From Georgenia yuyongxinii (GTDB lineage Bacteria; Actinomycetota; Actinomycetes; Actinomycetales; Actinomycetaceae), in assembly GCF_006352065.1 (NCBI RefSeq), contig NZ_CP040915.1, positions 1,426,001 through 1,490,000 on the forward strand: a stretch of 64,000 nucleotides of DNA. The letters are read 5' to 3'. The position numbers and the translations under genes are program-made. A model generated the notes under the pieces. It was not told the DNA's origin. It was given only the letters and a program-made list of their open reading frames with translations, and did no database searches. How positions within the stretch are numbered: position 1 is the stretch's first letter; each line of letters starts with the position of its first letter. Of this stretch, positions 8,761-17,635 are shown piece by piece.

Positions 8761-10209
8761 GTGTCCCCACTTCGTGAGCCGGCCCCGTCGTGGCTGGCCT
8801 TCACAGTCTGGGGCGCCGCGCTCGCGGCGTACGTCGTCGCGGTCACCGGCCGCACGTCGCTCGGGGTCGCCGGCCTGCAGGCTGCCGACCGGTTCGAGAT
8901 CAGCGCGGCGAGCCTCTCCCTGTTCGTCGTCGTCCAGCTCGCCGTCTACGCCGCCGCGCAGATCCCGGTGGGCATCCTGCTCGACAAGGTTGGCAGCCGG
9001 CGCGTCCTCGTGGTCGGCGCGGTGGTCCTGGCCGCCGGGCAGCTGCTCCTCGCGCTGGTCGACACCCTGCCCCTGGCGCTGGTCGCCCGGGTGCTGGTCG
9101 GCGTCGGCGACGCCACGGCGTTCATCGCCGTGCTGCGGCTGGTGCCGGCGTGGTTCGCGGCTCAGCGCGTCCCCGTGCTCACCCAGATGACCGGCATCAT
9201 CGGCTCGACGGGCCAGATCATCTCGGCCGTGCCGTTCATGGCCGTGCTGCTGGGCTACGGCTGGACTCCGGCGTTCGTGTCGCTCGCCGCGCTCGGTGTG
9301 TTCATGGCCGGCGTCGCCGCCCTGCTCGTACGCGACAGGCCCGCGGCCGCCCCGGAGACGACGCGCACAGCCGTCGCCGACGTCAACGCCGACGTCAACG
9401 CCGACGTCAACGCCCGCGACGACGACGCCGTCCAGCCCGTGGGCACCGGTGCCGAGGTGCCCCCGTCCAGAGTTCCCGCCCCGGCGGGGAAGAAGAAGGC
9501 CTCGCTCTCGAAGGTGGTGCGCGAGCCGGGCGCCTGGCTCGGCTTCTTCACCCACTTCCTCTCCCTCTTCCCGACCAACACCTTCCTCCTCCTGTGGGGT
9601 GTGCCCTTCCTGACGGCGGGCCAGGGCCTGAGTGCGGGGGCGGCCAGCGCGCTGCTCACGATCAGTGCGCTGGCGGGGATCGTCCTGGGCCCCGTGTCGG
9701 GCGTGCTGCAGTCACGTCACCCGCTGCGCCGCTCCTGGCTCGTGATCGGCGCCTTCGGGTTCGTGTTCGTCGCCTGGGTGAGCGTCCTGGTGCCGAGCAC
9801 GCCGCGGCCGATGTGGCAGCTGGTCGTGCTGGTGGTCGCCCTGACCGCCTCCGCCACCGCGTCGAACATCGGCTTCGACTTCGCCCGCACCTCGGTGCCG
9901 GCCGACCGGCTGGGCACCGCGACCGGGATGGTCAACGTCGGCGGCTTCGTCGCCTCCCTCGTCTCGATCTTCCTGGTGGGCCTCGTCCTCGACCTCGTGC
10001 GGCCCGGGGGCGGCTACGTCCTGGACGACTTCCGGCTCGCGTTCTCCGCGCAGGCCGTGCCCTGGGTGGCCGGGCTGATCGGGCTCCTGGCCGCGCGCCG
10101 CGCCGCCCGGCGCCGGATGGCCGAGCGGGGCGTCGTCGTGCCGCCGGTCCGTGAAGCCATCGCGCGGATGCTCAGCGCTCGTGAGGACGGCAGCCGGCGC
10201 GAGCCCTGA
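8761..10209 (+). CDS. major facilitator superfamily transporter
   Basis: A 482-residue MFS permease with two six-helix halves. Helix 1 ([16 protein letters not shown]), the loop 2-3 motif A variant [15 protein letters not shown], and helices through residue about 190 are clear. The central cytoplasmic loop (about 195-245) is hydrophilic and carries three perfect copies of a 12-bp unit coding DVNA. The second half begins [27 protein letters not shown]. The GTG at 8761 has no Shine-Dalgarno; GAGACT ends seven bases before it, as in the leaderless starts elsewhere in this window. A TGAGCATGCTCA palindrome at 8691-8702 lies upstream and overlaps the preceding stop codon. Substrate unknown. Confidence 0.85.
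   Translation: MSPLREPAPSWLAFTVWGAALAAYVVAVTGRTSLGVAGLQAADRFEISAASLSLFVVVQLAVYAAAQIPVGILLDKVGSRRVLVVGAVVLAAGQLLLALVDTLPLALVARVLVGVGDATAFIAVLRLVPAWFAAQRVPVLTQMTGIIGSTGQIISAVPFMAVLLGYGWTPAFVSLAALGVFMAGVAALLVRDRPAAAPETTRTAVADVNADVNADVNARDDDAVQPVGTGAEVPPSRVPAPAGKKKASLSKVVREPGAWLGFFTHFLSLFPTNTFLLLWGVPFLTAGQGLSAGAASALLTISALAGIVLGPVSGVLQSRHPLRRSWLVIGAFGFVFVAWVSVLVPSTPRPMWQLVVLVVALTASATASNIGFDFARTSVPADRLGTATGMVNVGGFVASLVSIFLVGLVLDLVRPGGGYVLDDFRLAFSAQAVPWVAGLIGLLAARRAARRRMAERGVVVPPVREAIARMLSAREDGSRREP
9379..9414 (+). repeat. three tandem 12-bp units inside the MFS central loop
   Basis: GACGTCAACGCC occurs three times in a row without mismatch (9379-9390, 9391-9402, 9403-9414) and encodes a repeated Asp-Val-Asn-Ala. 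Its length is a multiple of three, so copy number changes would keep the frame. Confidence 0.95.
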
Positions 10210-10466
10210 GCGCCTGCCGAGCAGGATCAGGACAGCACCGAGTGGCAGTCCGATTCGCTGGGACGTCGGATGTGACTTCTGCCATGCTGGGCGCGTTGCA
10301 TCTGAGTTTCCCTGACGAGCGACCCGGGAACGGCACGAGCGCCGGTCCCACGGTGCGGTCCCGCCGCTCGGCGGCTGCCGTTCCGGAGCAAGGAGACGGG
10401 ACGGCATGCGGCGCAGCGGGTCGGCACGGGGCCGGCCCACCCTACGTCCCGGAAGGACACAGGAAG

Positions 10467-10673
10467 ATGGCACAGGGAACTGTGAAGTGGTTCAACGCTG
10501 AGAAGGGCTACGGCTTCATCGAGCAGGACGGTGGCAACGCCCCCGACGTGTTCGTCCACTACTCCGCGATCCAGTCCGACGGTTACCGCTCGCTCGAGGA
10601 TGCTCAGCGGGTCGAGTTCGAGATCACCCAGGGACCCAAGGGCCCGCAGGCGGAGAACGTCCGCGCGCTGTAG
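10467..10673 (+). CDS. cold-shock protein, CspA family
   Basis: A 68-residue single-stranded nucleic acid binding protein with one OB-fold. It begins [20 protein letters not shown], with RNP1 KGYGFI (13-18) and RNP2 VFVHY (28-32). Such proteins melt RNA structure and act as RNA chaperones. The ATG at 10467 has GGAAG just upstream and matches the family length exactly; an upstream in-frame extension is not part of the family. The gene stands alone: a 257-base gap precedes it, and it is closed by a symmetrical hairpin shared with the convergent gene. The long leader could be a temperature-sensing 5' UTR, as known for cspA genes, but I did not fold it. Confidence 0.97.
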   Translation: MAQGTVKWFNAEKGYGFIEQDGGNAPDVFVHYSAIQSDGYRSLEDAQRVEFEITQGPKGPQAENVRAL

Positions 10674-10687
10674 ACCCCCATCTCGGG

Positions 10688-10717
10688 AGAGCCCGCACCA
10701 CGGCCGGTGCGGGCTCT
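10688..10717. terminator. bidirectional terminator hairpin between cspA-like gene and the convergent methyltransferase
   Basis: A perfect 12-bp stem (10688-10699 with 10706-10717) and six-base loop ACGGCC lies between the two converging stop codons and even includes the first base of the minus-strand stop. It can serve both genes. Confidence 0.8.
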
Positions 10718-11589
10718 CACGCGTCCGGCCCCGACCAGGGAGCGCCCGGGTCCTCGGCGGGCGGGTCGAGCTCGGTCGCGGCCGTGCCCTGGAGCTTGAC
10801 CAGATCCTCGCCGTGCACCAGCCGGACCGGCAACGGCAGCCGTCGGAGCTCGCGCTCGATCGGGGCCGCCGGGAAGGGCGCGTCCGACGCCGCCAGCACG
10901 AGGTTGCCGTAGCGGCGTCCGCGCAGGATCGCGGGGTCGGCCACCAGCAGCACGTGGGCGAAGACGTCCCGCAGCGCCGCGACCTCGGCCCGCGCCTTCC
11001 GCAGCGGCGGATGGTCGGTGAGGTTGACCAGGTAAAGGCCGCCCGGCGTCAGGACGCGATGGACCTGGCGGGCAGCCTCGACCGTGCGCACGTGCCGGGG
11101 GACCGCGCCGCCGTCGAAGACGTCCCGGACCACCACCTCCCACGCGCCGTCGGCCAGGCCCTCGGTGACCGCCCGGGCGTCGCCGGTCCGGATGCGCAGC
11201 CGGGGCGCCCTGGGCAGGTCGAACCACTCCCGAACGAGCCGCGCCAGCTCCTCGTCGATCTCCACCGCCAGCTGCCGGGAGTCGGGACGGCGGGCCTCCA
11301 GGGCGCGCGGCAGCGCGCACCCCGCCGCCCCGAGGTGCACCGCGCGCACCGGGCCTTCCGGCCGCGAGGCGTCGAGCACCACCAGCATCTGCTGCATGTA
11401 CTCGAACTCGAGGTGCGCCGGGTCGGCCAGGTCGAGGTGGGAGCTCTCCGTGCCGTCCAGGAGCAGGGTCACCCGGTGCGGGGCGCCGGGCTCGCGTCGC
11501 AGACTGGCGGTGCCGAGCGAGGTCGGCACCGGCTCGGTGGGGAGGTCGGGCACGCGGAGCGGCCTCGACCGGCGGCGGCGTTCGGTCAT
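10717..11589 (-). CDS. spermidine synthase-like class I SAM-binding protein
   Basis: A 290-residue protein of the spermidine-synthase/methyltransferase fold common in actinobacteria. The glycine-rich segment VRAVHLGAAGCALPRALEA (about 88-106) stands at the nucleotide-binding position, followed by an acidic AVEIDEELARLVREWF and RIRTGDARAVTEGL. VVRDVFDGGAVPRHV takes the place of the catalytic D-x-x-D loop of true spermidine synthases, and YLVNLTDHPP follows. The polyamine-binding residues are not convincingly conserved, so this is likelier a methyltransferase-like paralogue of unknown substrate. ATG at 11589 was chosen because longer reading upstream crosses dinB in antisense. It is divergent from dinB with a 45-base gap. 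Confidence 0.78.
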   Translation of the reverse strand: MTERRRRSRPLRVPDLPTEPVPTSLGTASLRREPGAPHRVTLLLDGTESSHLDLADPAHLEFEYMQQMLVVLDASRPEGPVRAVHLGAAGCALPRALEARRPDSRQLAVEIDEELARLVREWFDLPRAPRLRIRTGDARAVTEGLADGAWEVVVRDVFDGGAVPRHVRTVEAARQVHRVLTPGGLYLVNLTDHPPLRKARAEVAALRDVFAHVLLVADPAILRGRRYGNLVLAASDAPFPAAPIERELRRLPLPVRLVHGEDLVKLQGTAATELDPPAEDPGAPWSGPDA

Positions 11590-11634
11590 CGCAGCCACGT
11601 TAGCCTGGCGGCAGGAACAGGACGGGGGGAGAAC

Positions 11635-12888
11635 ATGAGCCGAGCCCCGCGCAGCGAGGCCGCGCGCCGGTCGTGGGGGGACGACGACGCCGGCTGCACC
11701 ATCCTGCACGTGGACATGGACGCGTTCTTCGCCTCCGTCGAGCTGCTCGACCACCCCGAGCTGCGTGGCAAGCCGGTGATCGTCGGGGGTCAGCACCGCG
11801 GCGTGGTCAGCGCCGCGAGCTACGAGGCACGCGCGTTCGGGGTCCACTCCGCGATGCCCGTGACCCGGGCCCGCATGCTCTGCCCGCAGGGCGTCTTCCT
11901 GCCCGGTCGGCACCAGCGTTACGCCGAGGTCTCCCGCCAGGTCATGACGGTCCTGGGCGACGTGACCCCGGTGATGGAGCCGGTCAGCATCGACGAGGCG
12001 TTCCTCGACGTGGCTGGTGCCGTGCGCCGGATGGGGTCCCCGGTGGCCATCGCCCGGTGGATCCGCGCGGAGGTGCGGGCCCGCACCGGCGTGACGGCGT
12101 CGGTGGGCGCGGCCGGTACCAAGCACGTGGCCAAGCTCGCCTCGACCCATGCCAAGCCGGACGGCCTGATGCTCGTCCCGGTCGCCGCGACCCTGCCCTT
12201 CCTGCACTCGCTGCCGGTCGGTGCCCTGTGGGGCGTGGGGGAGAAGACCCGGGCGGTGCTGGAGCGGCGCGGGCTCGAGACGGTCGCCGACATCGCCGCC
12301 ACCCCCCTCGCCGCCCTGCACCGCATGCTCGGGGTCGCCGCCGGGCAGAAGCTCCACGAGCTCGCCTGGGGGATCGACGACCGCCGGGTGGTACCCGGCC
12401 GGGTGGAGAAGTCGGTCGGCACGGAGACGACGTTCCCCGAGGACATCACGGACCGTACGATCCTCGAGACGGTCCTCCTCGACCAGGCCCACCAGTGCGC
12501 GGCGCGCCTGCGCGCCGACGCGGTGCTCGCCGCCACCGTGTCGATCAAGGTGCGAATGGCGGACTTCACCACCCTGACCCGCTCGCGCACCCTGCCCGCA
12601 CCCACCGACCTGGCGCACGACCTGGTCACCGCCGTCCGGGACCTGCTCGGCGCCGTCAGCATCCCGCCCGACGGCGTCCGGCTGCTGGGCGTGCGGGCCG
12701 AGCGTCTGGTGGACGCCCGCAGCACCGGGGTCCAGGGCGCGCTCGACGAGGACCCCCAGCGTGCCCGCGCCGAGCGGGCGATGGACGGCGTGCGGGCGCG
12801 TTTCGGGCCGGGCGTGCTGCGGCCCGCCTCTTTGATGGACACCACACGGGGTTCGGCTTTCCCGGGCGCGCGCGGGGACATATCCTGA
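11635..12888 (+). CDS. dinB: DNA polymerase IV (Y-family translesion polymerase)
   Basis: A 417-residue Y-family polymerase that bypasses lesions with low fidelity. The palm signature ILHVDMDAFFASVE (about 23-36) supplies the first catalytic Asp, and EPVSIDEAFLDV (about 117-128) supplies the Asp-Glu pair. YEARAFGVHSAMP is the family finger motif. The helix-hairpin-helix thumb is LWGVGEKTRAVLERRGLETVADIA, and the little-finger domain runs from about 245. ATG has GGGGGAGA upstream. The last residues (SLMDTTRGSAF...) do not end in an obvious clamp-binding QL-x-LF motif. No LexA box is visible in the 45-base divergent gap, so SOS control of this copy is not supported here. Confidence 0.95.
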   Translation: MSRAPRSEAARRSWGDDDAGCTILHVDMDAFFASVELLDHPELRGKPVIVGGQHRGVVSAASYEARAFGVHSAMPVTRARMLCPQGVFLPGRHQRYAEVSRQVMTVLGDVTPVMEPVSIDEAFLDVAGAVRRMGSPVAIARWIRAEVRARTGVTASVGAAGTKHVAKLASTHAKPDGLMLVPVAATLPFLHSLPVGALWGVGEKTRAVLERRGLETVADIAATPLAALHRMLGVAAGQKLHELAWGIDDRRVVPGRVEKSVGTETTFPEDITDRTILETVLLDQAHQCAARLRADAVLAATVSIKVRMADFTTLTRSRTLPAPTDLAHDLVTAVRDLLGAVSIPPDGVRLLGVRAERLVDARSTGVQGALDEDPQRARAERAMDGVRARFGPGVLRPASLMDTTRGSAFPGARGDIS

Positions 12889-12942
12889 TCCGTACACCGT
12901 CGACATCCGGGGACGACGGGTCGCGGGAATTATGGAGGTCCC

Positions 12943-13341
12943 ATGCCTCTCTCCGAGTACGAGCAGCGCATGCTCCAACAGATGGAGCAGCAGCTGCGTT
13001 CTGACGACCCGCGGCTCGCCAACACGCTGGCTGACAAGCCGCGGCCGGACGTGCGCCGCCTGAGCCTGGGGGTGCTGCTCTTCCTTCTCGGCCTCGGTGG
13101 GCTGATCGGCGGCGTGGCGACCAGCTACGTCTGGCTCGGGGTGCTCGGCTTCCTGGCGATGCTCGGTGGCGTCATGCTCGCCATCAGCGGGCCGCGCGCG
13201 GCCGGCGGCGTCCGAGGACGCGGAGCCAAGCGGGCGGGCGGTCCGGGGGCCGGCACCTCCACCACCACCCCGTCCTCCGGGGGCTTCATGCAGCGCCAGG
13301 AGGACAAGTGGAACCGGCGCAACGAGGAACGCGGTCGGTAA
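12943..13341 (+). CDS. DUF3040 small membrane protein
   Basis: A 132-residue actinobacterial DUF3040 protein. MPLSEYEQRMLQQMEQQL is the family hallmark. Two adjacent hydrophobic helices (about 42-62 and 66-83) anchor it in the membrane, with a Gly/Arg/Thr-rich basic tail ending RQEDKWNRRNEERGR. It sits just before the dcw cluster, a place where such genes are often found, which hints at an envelope or division role without proof. ATG is preceded by GGAGG at good spacing. A perfect hairpin closes the gene. Confidence 0.88.
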   Translation: MPLSEYEQRMLQQMEQQLRSDDPRLANTLADKPRPDVRRLSLGVLLFLLGLGGLIGGVATSYVWLGVLGFLAMLGGVMLAISGPRAAGGVRGRGAKRAGGPGAGTSTTTPSSGGFMQRQEDKWNRRNEERGR

Positions 13342-13370
13342 CCAGGTCGGCACCACCACAGCACACCTTT

Positions 13371-13396
13371 CAGCCCGCGGCTCCTGCCGCGGGCTG
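13371..13396 (+). terminator. hairpin terminator after the DUF3040 gene
   Basis: CAGCCCGCGG (13371-13380) pairs perfectly with CCGCGGGCTG (13387-13396) around loop CTCCTG, 29 bases after the stop codon. Confidence 0.75.
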
Positions 13397-13599
13397 AGGC
13401 GTTTCCGGCGCCCCCACGAACCCGCTCGATCGTCACGCGCGCGACGGTGGCCGTGCTGGTGGTGATGCGAGCGGTCGCGCGGTCTTAGCTGCTCGCACCA
13501 TTTCCCTCCACGGGCGGGCCCCACTTCCCTCCACCCGCTCGCCCGGCCCGCAGGGCCGCGCGGTCGACTTCACGCGTCCGGGCCGCGGAAGTGGCGGAG

Positions 13600-13609
13600 T
13601 TCCGCGGAA
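13600..13609. repeat. TTCCGCGGAA palindrome, also found before hisC
   Basis: A perfect 10-bp palindrome with a CCGCGGAA half-copy 17 bases upstream at 13583-13590. The same element recurs four times at 44383-44550. Confidence 0.8.
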
Positions 13610-13768
13610 ACCGGCGGCTCCCCGGTCGGTCCTCCACCGACGCCTGCGCCCGTTCACGGCGGCTCCACACCCATGGCCCTTGGTGGAGCCAATTTGCCCT
13701 CCACTTCCACCCACCGCATTGACCTGCGGATTTGTTCGCAGTGTCGGCGATTAATGCCGTCGTTCGCG

Positions 13769-13796
13769 TTGACGGGGGAGGGATGTGGAGTAATGT
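13769..13796 (+). promoter_or_regulatory. candidate mra (dcw) promoter
   Basis: TTGACG (13769-13774) and TAATGT (13791-13796) are spaced by 16 bases, placing transcription start near 13803, about 40 bases before the mraZ GTG. The -10 lies inside the GTGGAG repeats, as expected if MraZ represses its own promoter. Confidence 0.5.
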
Positions 13797-13800
13797 GGAG
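13783..13800 (+). promoter_or_regulatory. tandem MraZ-box-like direct repeat
   Basis: ATGTGGAG occurs at 13783-13790 and again at 13793-13800, a 10-base period on one DNA face. Known MraZ operators are short G-rich direct repeats with a similar period just upstream of mraZ (TGGGN repeats in E. coli). Identity as the MraZ site is inferred from position and form. Confidence 0.5.
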
Positions 13801-13842
13801 AGCGCTGGGGGGCACTGGATGCGTAAGGGAGGAGGTGCCGGT

Positions 13843-14274
13843 GTGTTCCTGGGGACTTATGAGCCTCGCCTGGACGACAAGGGCCGGCTCATCCTCCCGG
13901 CGAAGTTCCGTGACCAGCTCGCTCCCGGAGTCGTCCTCACCCGCGGGCAGGAACGCTGCCTGTACGCCTTTCCGATCAGCGAGTTCGAGAGCATGCACGA
14001 GACGCTCCGGCAGGCGCCGATCGCGAGCAAGCAGGCCCGGGACTACCTGCGCGTCTTCCTGTCCGGCGCCACCGACGAGGCACCCGACAAGCAGGGCCGC
14101 ATCACCATCCCCGCGAACCTGCGCACCTATGCCGGGCTCACCCGCGACCTGGCGGTCATCGGGGCCGGTGCTCGGATCGAGATCTGGGATGCCGGGGCAT
14201 GGGAGACCTACCTCGCCGAGCAGGAGGAGGCGTTCGCCGAGACCGCCGAGGAGGTGGTCCCCGGCCTCTTCTGA
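13843..14274 (+). CDS. mraZ: transcriptional regulator MraZ
   Basis: A 143-residue MraZ with two SpoVT/AbrB-like repeats, forming a ring-shaped DNA-binding oligomer that represses the dcw operon. Repeat one is [20 protein letters not shown] with the conserved DxKGR, and repeat two is [22 protein letters not shown] with DxQGR. The GTG at 13843 was chosen because AGGAGG lies seven bases upstream and MraZ proteins begin right at F-L-G-x-Y/H; longer in-frame starts cover the promoter. The gene is first in the dcw cluster, with a 159-base gap before rsmH. Confidence 0.95.
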   Translation: MFLGTYEPRLDDKGRLILPAKFRDQLAPGVVLTRGQERCLYAFPISEFESMHETLRQAPIASKQARDYLRVFLSGATDEAPDKQGRITIPANLRTYAGLTRDLAVIGAGARIEIWDAGAWETYLAEQEEAFAETAEEVVPGLF

Positions 14275-14433
14275 CCTCGCACCACCGAGCCCCGGCACCA
14301 CTGAGCCCCGCACGACGAGGTCTCTCACCGCGACTCTGACGCACTTCCCCGGCGCCAGAGCAGGCGGAGGGAGTCCTGGCCGGGCGGCGGTCAGCACCCA
14401 CCACCGATCGTCCCCAGCGGACCAGGAGACACC

Positions 14434-15450
14434 ATGAGCGAGGCAGACGCGGCATCCCGGCACCTGCCGGTGCTCGCCGAGCGCTGCCTGGACCTGCTCG
14501 CGCCCGCCGTCGAGCGGGCCGGCGCGGTGCTCATCGACGCCACCTTGGGGATGGGCGGCCACACCGAGGCCGCGCTGCGCCGCTTCCCGACCCTGCACGT
14601 GGTGGGGATCGACCGGGACCCCCAGGCCATCGCCCTCGCCTCCACCCGGCTCGCTTCCTTCGACCGGTTCACCGCGGTCCACACCACCTACGACCACATC
14701 GACGACGTCGCCGCCCAGTACGGCGACGGCGGCCGTGTCCAGGGCGTGCTCATGGACCTGGGTGTCTCCTCGCTGCAGCTGGACGAGGCCGACCGCGGGT
14801 TCGCCTACGCCCAGGACGCACCGCTGGACATGCGGATGGACCAGAGCACCGGCATCTCCGCCGCCGAGCTGCTCGCCGAGGCGGGCGAGGCCGAGCTGCG
14901 CAGGATCCTGCGCGTCTACGGTGAGGAGAAGTTCGCCGGCCGCATCGCCAAGGCGATCGTCGCCCGTCGCGAGACCGCCCCGCTGACCCGGACCGGCGAG
15001 CTCGTCGACATCGTGCGGGAGAACATCCCCGCGGCCGCGCGCCGCACCGGTGGCAACCCGGCCAAGCGCACCTTCCAGGCGCTGCGCATCGCAGTCAACG
15101 GCGAGCTCGAGGTCCTCGAGCGTGCGTTGCCGCGCGCCGTCGAGGCGCTGGCCGTAGGTGGACGGATCGTCGTCGAGTCCTACCACTCCCTCGAGGACCG
15201 GGCCGTGAAGACGGTGCTGGCCCGGGGCGCCACGTCCTCCGCCCCGCCCGACATGCCGGTCGAGCCGGAGACGCACCGCCCCTACCTGCGGCTGCTCACC
15301 CGCGGCGCCGAGGAGGCCGACGCCGCCGAGCAGGCCCGCAACCCCCGCGCGAAGTCCGTGCGGCTCCGCGCCGCCGAACGACTGCGCCCCACCCCCGAGC
15401 ACCTGCTCGACCGCCCGACCTACCGGAGCCGAAGGAGTCCCGCCGCATGA
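14434..15450 (+). CDS. rsmH: 16S rRNA (cytosine-1402-N4)-methyltransferase
   Basis: A 338-residue RsmH (MraW), which methylates N4 of C1402 in the 16S rRNA decoding site using S-adenosylmethionine. Motifs are [13 protein letters not shown] at the N-terminus, SAM-binding [46 protein letters not shown], and the C-terminal [16 protein letters not shown]; the SYHSLEDR motif is diagnostic. Length fits the family. ATG at 14434 is followed immediately by recognisable sequence. Its stop overlaps the ftsL start by ATGA, so translation is coupled. Confidence 0.97.
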   Translation: MSEADAASRHLPVLAERCLDLLAPAVERAGAVLIDATLGMGGHTEAALRRFPTLHVVGIDRDPQAIALASTRLASFDRFTAVHTTYDHIDDVAAQYGDGGRVQGVLMDLGVSSLQLDEADRGFAYAQDAPLDMRMDQSTGISAAELLAEAGEAELRRILRVYGEEKFAGRIAKAIVARRETAPLTRTGELVDIVRENIPAAARRTGGNPAKRTFQALRIAVNGELEVLERALPRAVEALAVGGRIVVESYHSLEDRAVKTVLARGATSSAPPDMPVEPETHRPYLRLLTRGAEEADAAEQARNPRAKSVRLRAAERLRPTPEHLLDRPTYRSRRSPAA

Positions 15451-15848
15451 GCGCCGCACCCGCCCGCGCCCCGAGGACGACGGCCGCCTCCGCGCCCCGC
15501 CCCACCCCGGCCTGGCGCCCGCGCCTGTCGGTGGTCCCCAGCCCCCGGCCGGCCCGCAGCCTGGTGCCCTACCTGCTGCTGTGCGCGGCCATCCTGACCG
15601 CCGCACTCCTCGGTGCGCTCCTGCTCAACACGCACATGGCCGCCGCCGCCTACGAGATCCACGACCAGCAGGTGGCCCTGAGCCGGCTGGACGAGGCCGA
15701 GGCATCGCTGCGCGCCCAGGTGGAGGAGGCGGGCGCACCGGCCACCCTGCAGCGGCGGGCCGCCGAGCTCGGCATGGTGCCGGCCGAGGGCCTGCGCTTC
15801 GTCCGCCTCGCCGACGGCGCCCTGCTGGGTGCCGGGGAGGCCGGGTGA
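15447..15848 (+). CDS. ftsL: cell division protein FtsL-like
   Basis: A 133-residue bitopic membrane protein in the ftsL position. A Pro/Arg/Ala-rich cytoplasmic tail (1-38) precedes one transmembrane helix ([23 protein letters not shown], about 38-60). A short extracytoplasmic heptad region follows ([26 protein letters not shown]), then the [19 protein letters not shown] ending typical of FtsL/DivIC-like proteins. It would join FtsQ and a DivIC partner in the divisome. FtsL is poorly conserved, so assignment rests on topology, size and place between rsmH and pbpB. Start and stop overlap both neighbours by four bases. Confidence 0.9.
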   Translation: MSAAPARAPRTTAASAPRPTPAWRPRLSVVPSPRPARSLVPYLLLCAAILTAALLGALLLNTHMAAAAYEIHDQQVALSRLDEAEASLRAQVEEAGAPATLQRRAAELGMVPAEGLRFVRLADGALLGAGEAG

Positions 15849-17635
15849 GCACCCGGCAGACCCCTCCACCGGTGGTGGGCGACCGTCGGTTCCGCCGGCA
15901 GGTCGCCCTCGTCGCCGTTCTCACCATGCTGCTCGTCTTCGGCGGGCGGCTCGTCTACGTCCAGGCCGTCCAGGGCCCCGAGCTCGCCGACCAGGCACGC
16001 GACGACCGCACCCGCACCTCCCTCATTCGTGCCCCGCGCGGCGACATCGTCGACAGCGACGGGGAGGTCCTCGCCACCTCCGTCGAACGGTTCAACGTGG
16101 GCGTCAACCAGCTGCTGGTGCGCAACTACGTCCGCAAGGATCCCGCGACCGGCGAGGTGCTGGGCACCGGCGCCGCCGCGGCGGCCGGGATGCTCGCCCC
16201 GCTGCTCGGCCGGGACAAGGCCGAGCTCGGCGCCGAGCTGGTGGGGGAGTCCACCTTCGTCTACCTCGCCAAGGGGCTCACCCCCGAGGACTGGCGAGCG
16301 ATCGACGCCCTCCGCATCCCGGGCATCGAGCCGGAGGAGACCACCGAGCGGATCTACCCCAACGGCACCACCGCGGGCAACATCGTCGGCTTCGTCGGCC
16401 GCGACGGCCACGGCCTCGCGGGGCTCGAGCAGCGCTTCAACGAGCAGCTCACCGGCACCGACGGCTCCTTGACCGTGGAGATCGGCGGCACCGGCCAGGT
16501 CATCCCCACCGGGCTGCGGGAGGAGGAGCCCGCGGTGCCCGGCGAGACCGTCCACACGAGCATCGACCGCGACCTGCAGTTCTTCGCCCAGCAACAGATC
16601 GACGAGGCCGTGGCGAAGTGGGGCGCCCAGTGGGGCGCCGTCGTCGTCGAGGAGATCGGTACCGGCCGGGTGCTCACCATCGCCGACTCCGGCACGGTCG
16701 ACCCGGGGGACTACCAGAAGTGGGCGGAGGGGGACCGCGGCTCGCGGGCCGTCTCGGCGCCCTACGAGCCGGGGTCCACCGGCAAGCTGCCCACCTTCGC
16801 CGCCGCCCTGGAGGAAGGGGTGGTGGAGACCGACTCCCTCTTCACGGTGCCCGACCGGCTCACCATGCCCAACGGCCAGACCTTCAGCGACAACGACCCG
16901 CACGAGACCAAGCGGCTGACCACGGCGGGGGTCCTCGCCGACTCCTCCAACACCGGCACCGTCCAGATCGGCGACCGCATCGCCGACGACGTCCGTTACG
17001 GCTACCTCCGTGGGTTCGGCTTCGGCCAGCCCACCGGCATCGAGCTGCCCGGCGAGACCGGCGGCGTCCTGCGCGAGCCGGACAGCTGGGACTCCCGCAC
17101 CCGCTACACCACCATGTTCGGGCAGGGCATGAGCGTGAGCCTGCTGCAGAACACGTCGATGGTCGCCACCATCGGCAACGGCGGGGTCCGGATGGACCCC
17201 CGTGTGGTCGACGGCCGCACCAACGGCGACGGCGACTTTCTGCCCACCGAGACCGTCGAGGGCGAACGGGTCATCAGCGAGGAGACCGCCGGCGAGGTGA
17301 TCGCCATGATGGAGGGTGTCGCGGCCGACGGCGGAACGGGCGTGCTCGGGCAGGTCGAGGGGTACCGGATCGCCGCGAAGACGGGCACGGCGCAGATCGT
17401 CGACGGCTCGGGCGGGCTGAACTCCCGGCTCGGCTCCTACGTGGGGCTGGCGCCGGCCGAGGACCCTCGGCTCGCCGTCGGCGTCGTCATGTACAAGCCG
17501 GCCGGCATGTCCTACGGCGGCGTCATCGCGGCGCCGGTGTTCCGCGAGGTCATGGGCTTCGGCCTGCGCCAGCTGGGGGTGCCGCCGTCGACGACCCCGG
17601 CGCCGAACCTGTCGCGCGGCCCGGGGCAGGAGTGA
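15845..17635 (+). CDS. ftsI: septal peptidoglycan transpeptidase, class B PBP (FtsI/PBP3)
   Basis: A 596-residue class B penicillin-binding protein, the septal transpeptidase (also named pbpB). One membrane helix lies at about 20-36, then the pedestal domain with RAPRGDIVDSDGEVLA, then the transpeptidase domain. Its active-site motifs are S311-T-G-K (SxxK with nucleophile Ser), S367-S-N and K512-T-G. No PASTA domains are present. The GTG at 15845 overlaps the ftsL stop (GTGA) and gives the expected short cytoplasmic tail. In the cell it works with the FtsW polymerase, encoded five genes downstream. Beta-lactams would acylate Ser311. Confidence 0.97.
   Translation: MSTRQTPPPVVGDRRFRRQVALVAVLTMLLVFGGRLVYVQAVQGPELADQARDDRTRTSLIRAPRGDIVDSDGEVLATSVERFNVGVNQLLVRNYVRKDPATGEVLGTGAAAAAGMLAPLLGRDKAELGAELVGESTFVYLAKGLTPEDWRAIDALRIPGIEPEETTERIYPNGTTAGNIVGFVGRDGHGLAGLEQRFNEQLTGTDGSLTVEIGGTGQVIPTGLREEEPAVPGETVHTSIDRDLQFFAQQQIDEAVAKWGAQWGAVVVEEIGTGRVLTIADSGTVDPGDYQKWAEGDRGSRAVSAPYEPGSTGKLPTFAAALEEGVVETDSLFTVPDRLTMPNGQTFSDNDPHETKRLTTAGVLADSSNTGTVQIGDRIADDVRYGYLRGFGFGQPTGIELPGETGGVLREPDSWDSRTRYTTMFGQGMSVSLLQNTSMVATIGNGGVRMDPRVVDGRTNGDGDFLPTETVEGERVISEETAGEVIAMMEGVAADGGTGVLGQVEGYRIAAKTGTAQIVDGSGGLNSRLGSYVGLAPAEDPRLAVGVVMYKPAGMSYGGVIAAPVFREVMGFGLRQLGVPPSTTPAPNLSRGPGQE

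Larger units (their letters stand above)
13342..13842. other. 500-base noncoding region before mraZ
   Basis: It contains the DUF3040 terminator, six GTGGAG hexamers on either strand (13506-13511, 13529-13534 and 13699-13704 minus; 13683-13688, 13785-13790 and 13795-13800 plus), a 10-base direct repeat TTCCCTCCAC (13502 and 13525), a TTCCGCGGAA palindrome (13600-13609) with a CCGCGGAA half at 13583, and the mra promoter. I see no convincing small gene in it. Confidence 0.7.

Noticed and set aside
11589-11635. LexA box controlling dinB
   Set aside because: The 45-base divergent gap has no GAAC-N4-GTTC pattern.
10717-13524. Long minus-strand open frame across dinB and the DUF3040 gene
   Set aside because: Only its last third (from 11589) is a real gene. 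The rest is antisense to dinB, with Gly/Arg/His/Pro-rich shadow composition produced by the third-position G+C bias of the opposite strand.
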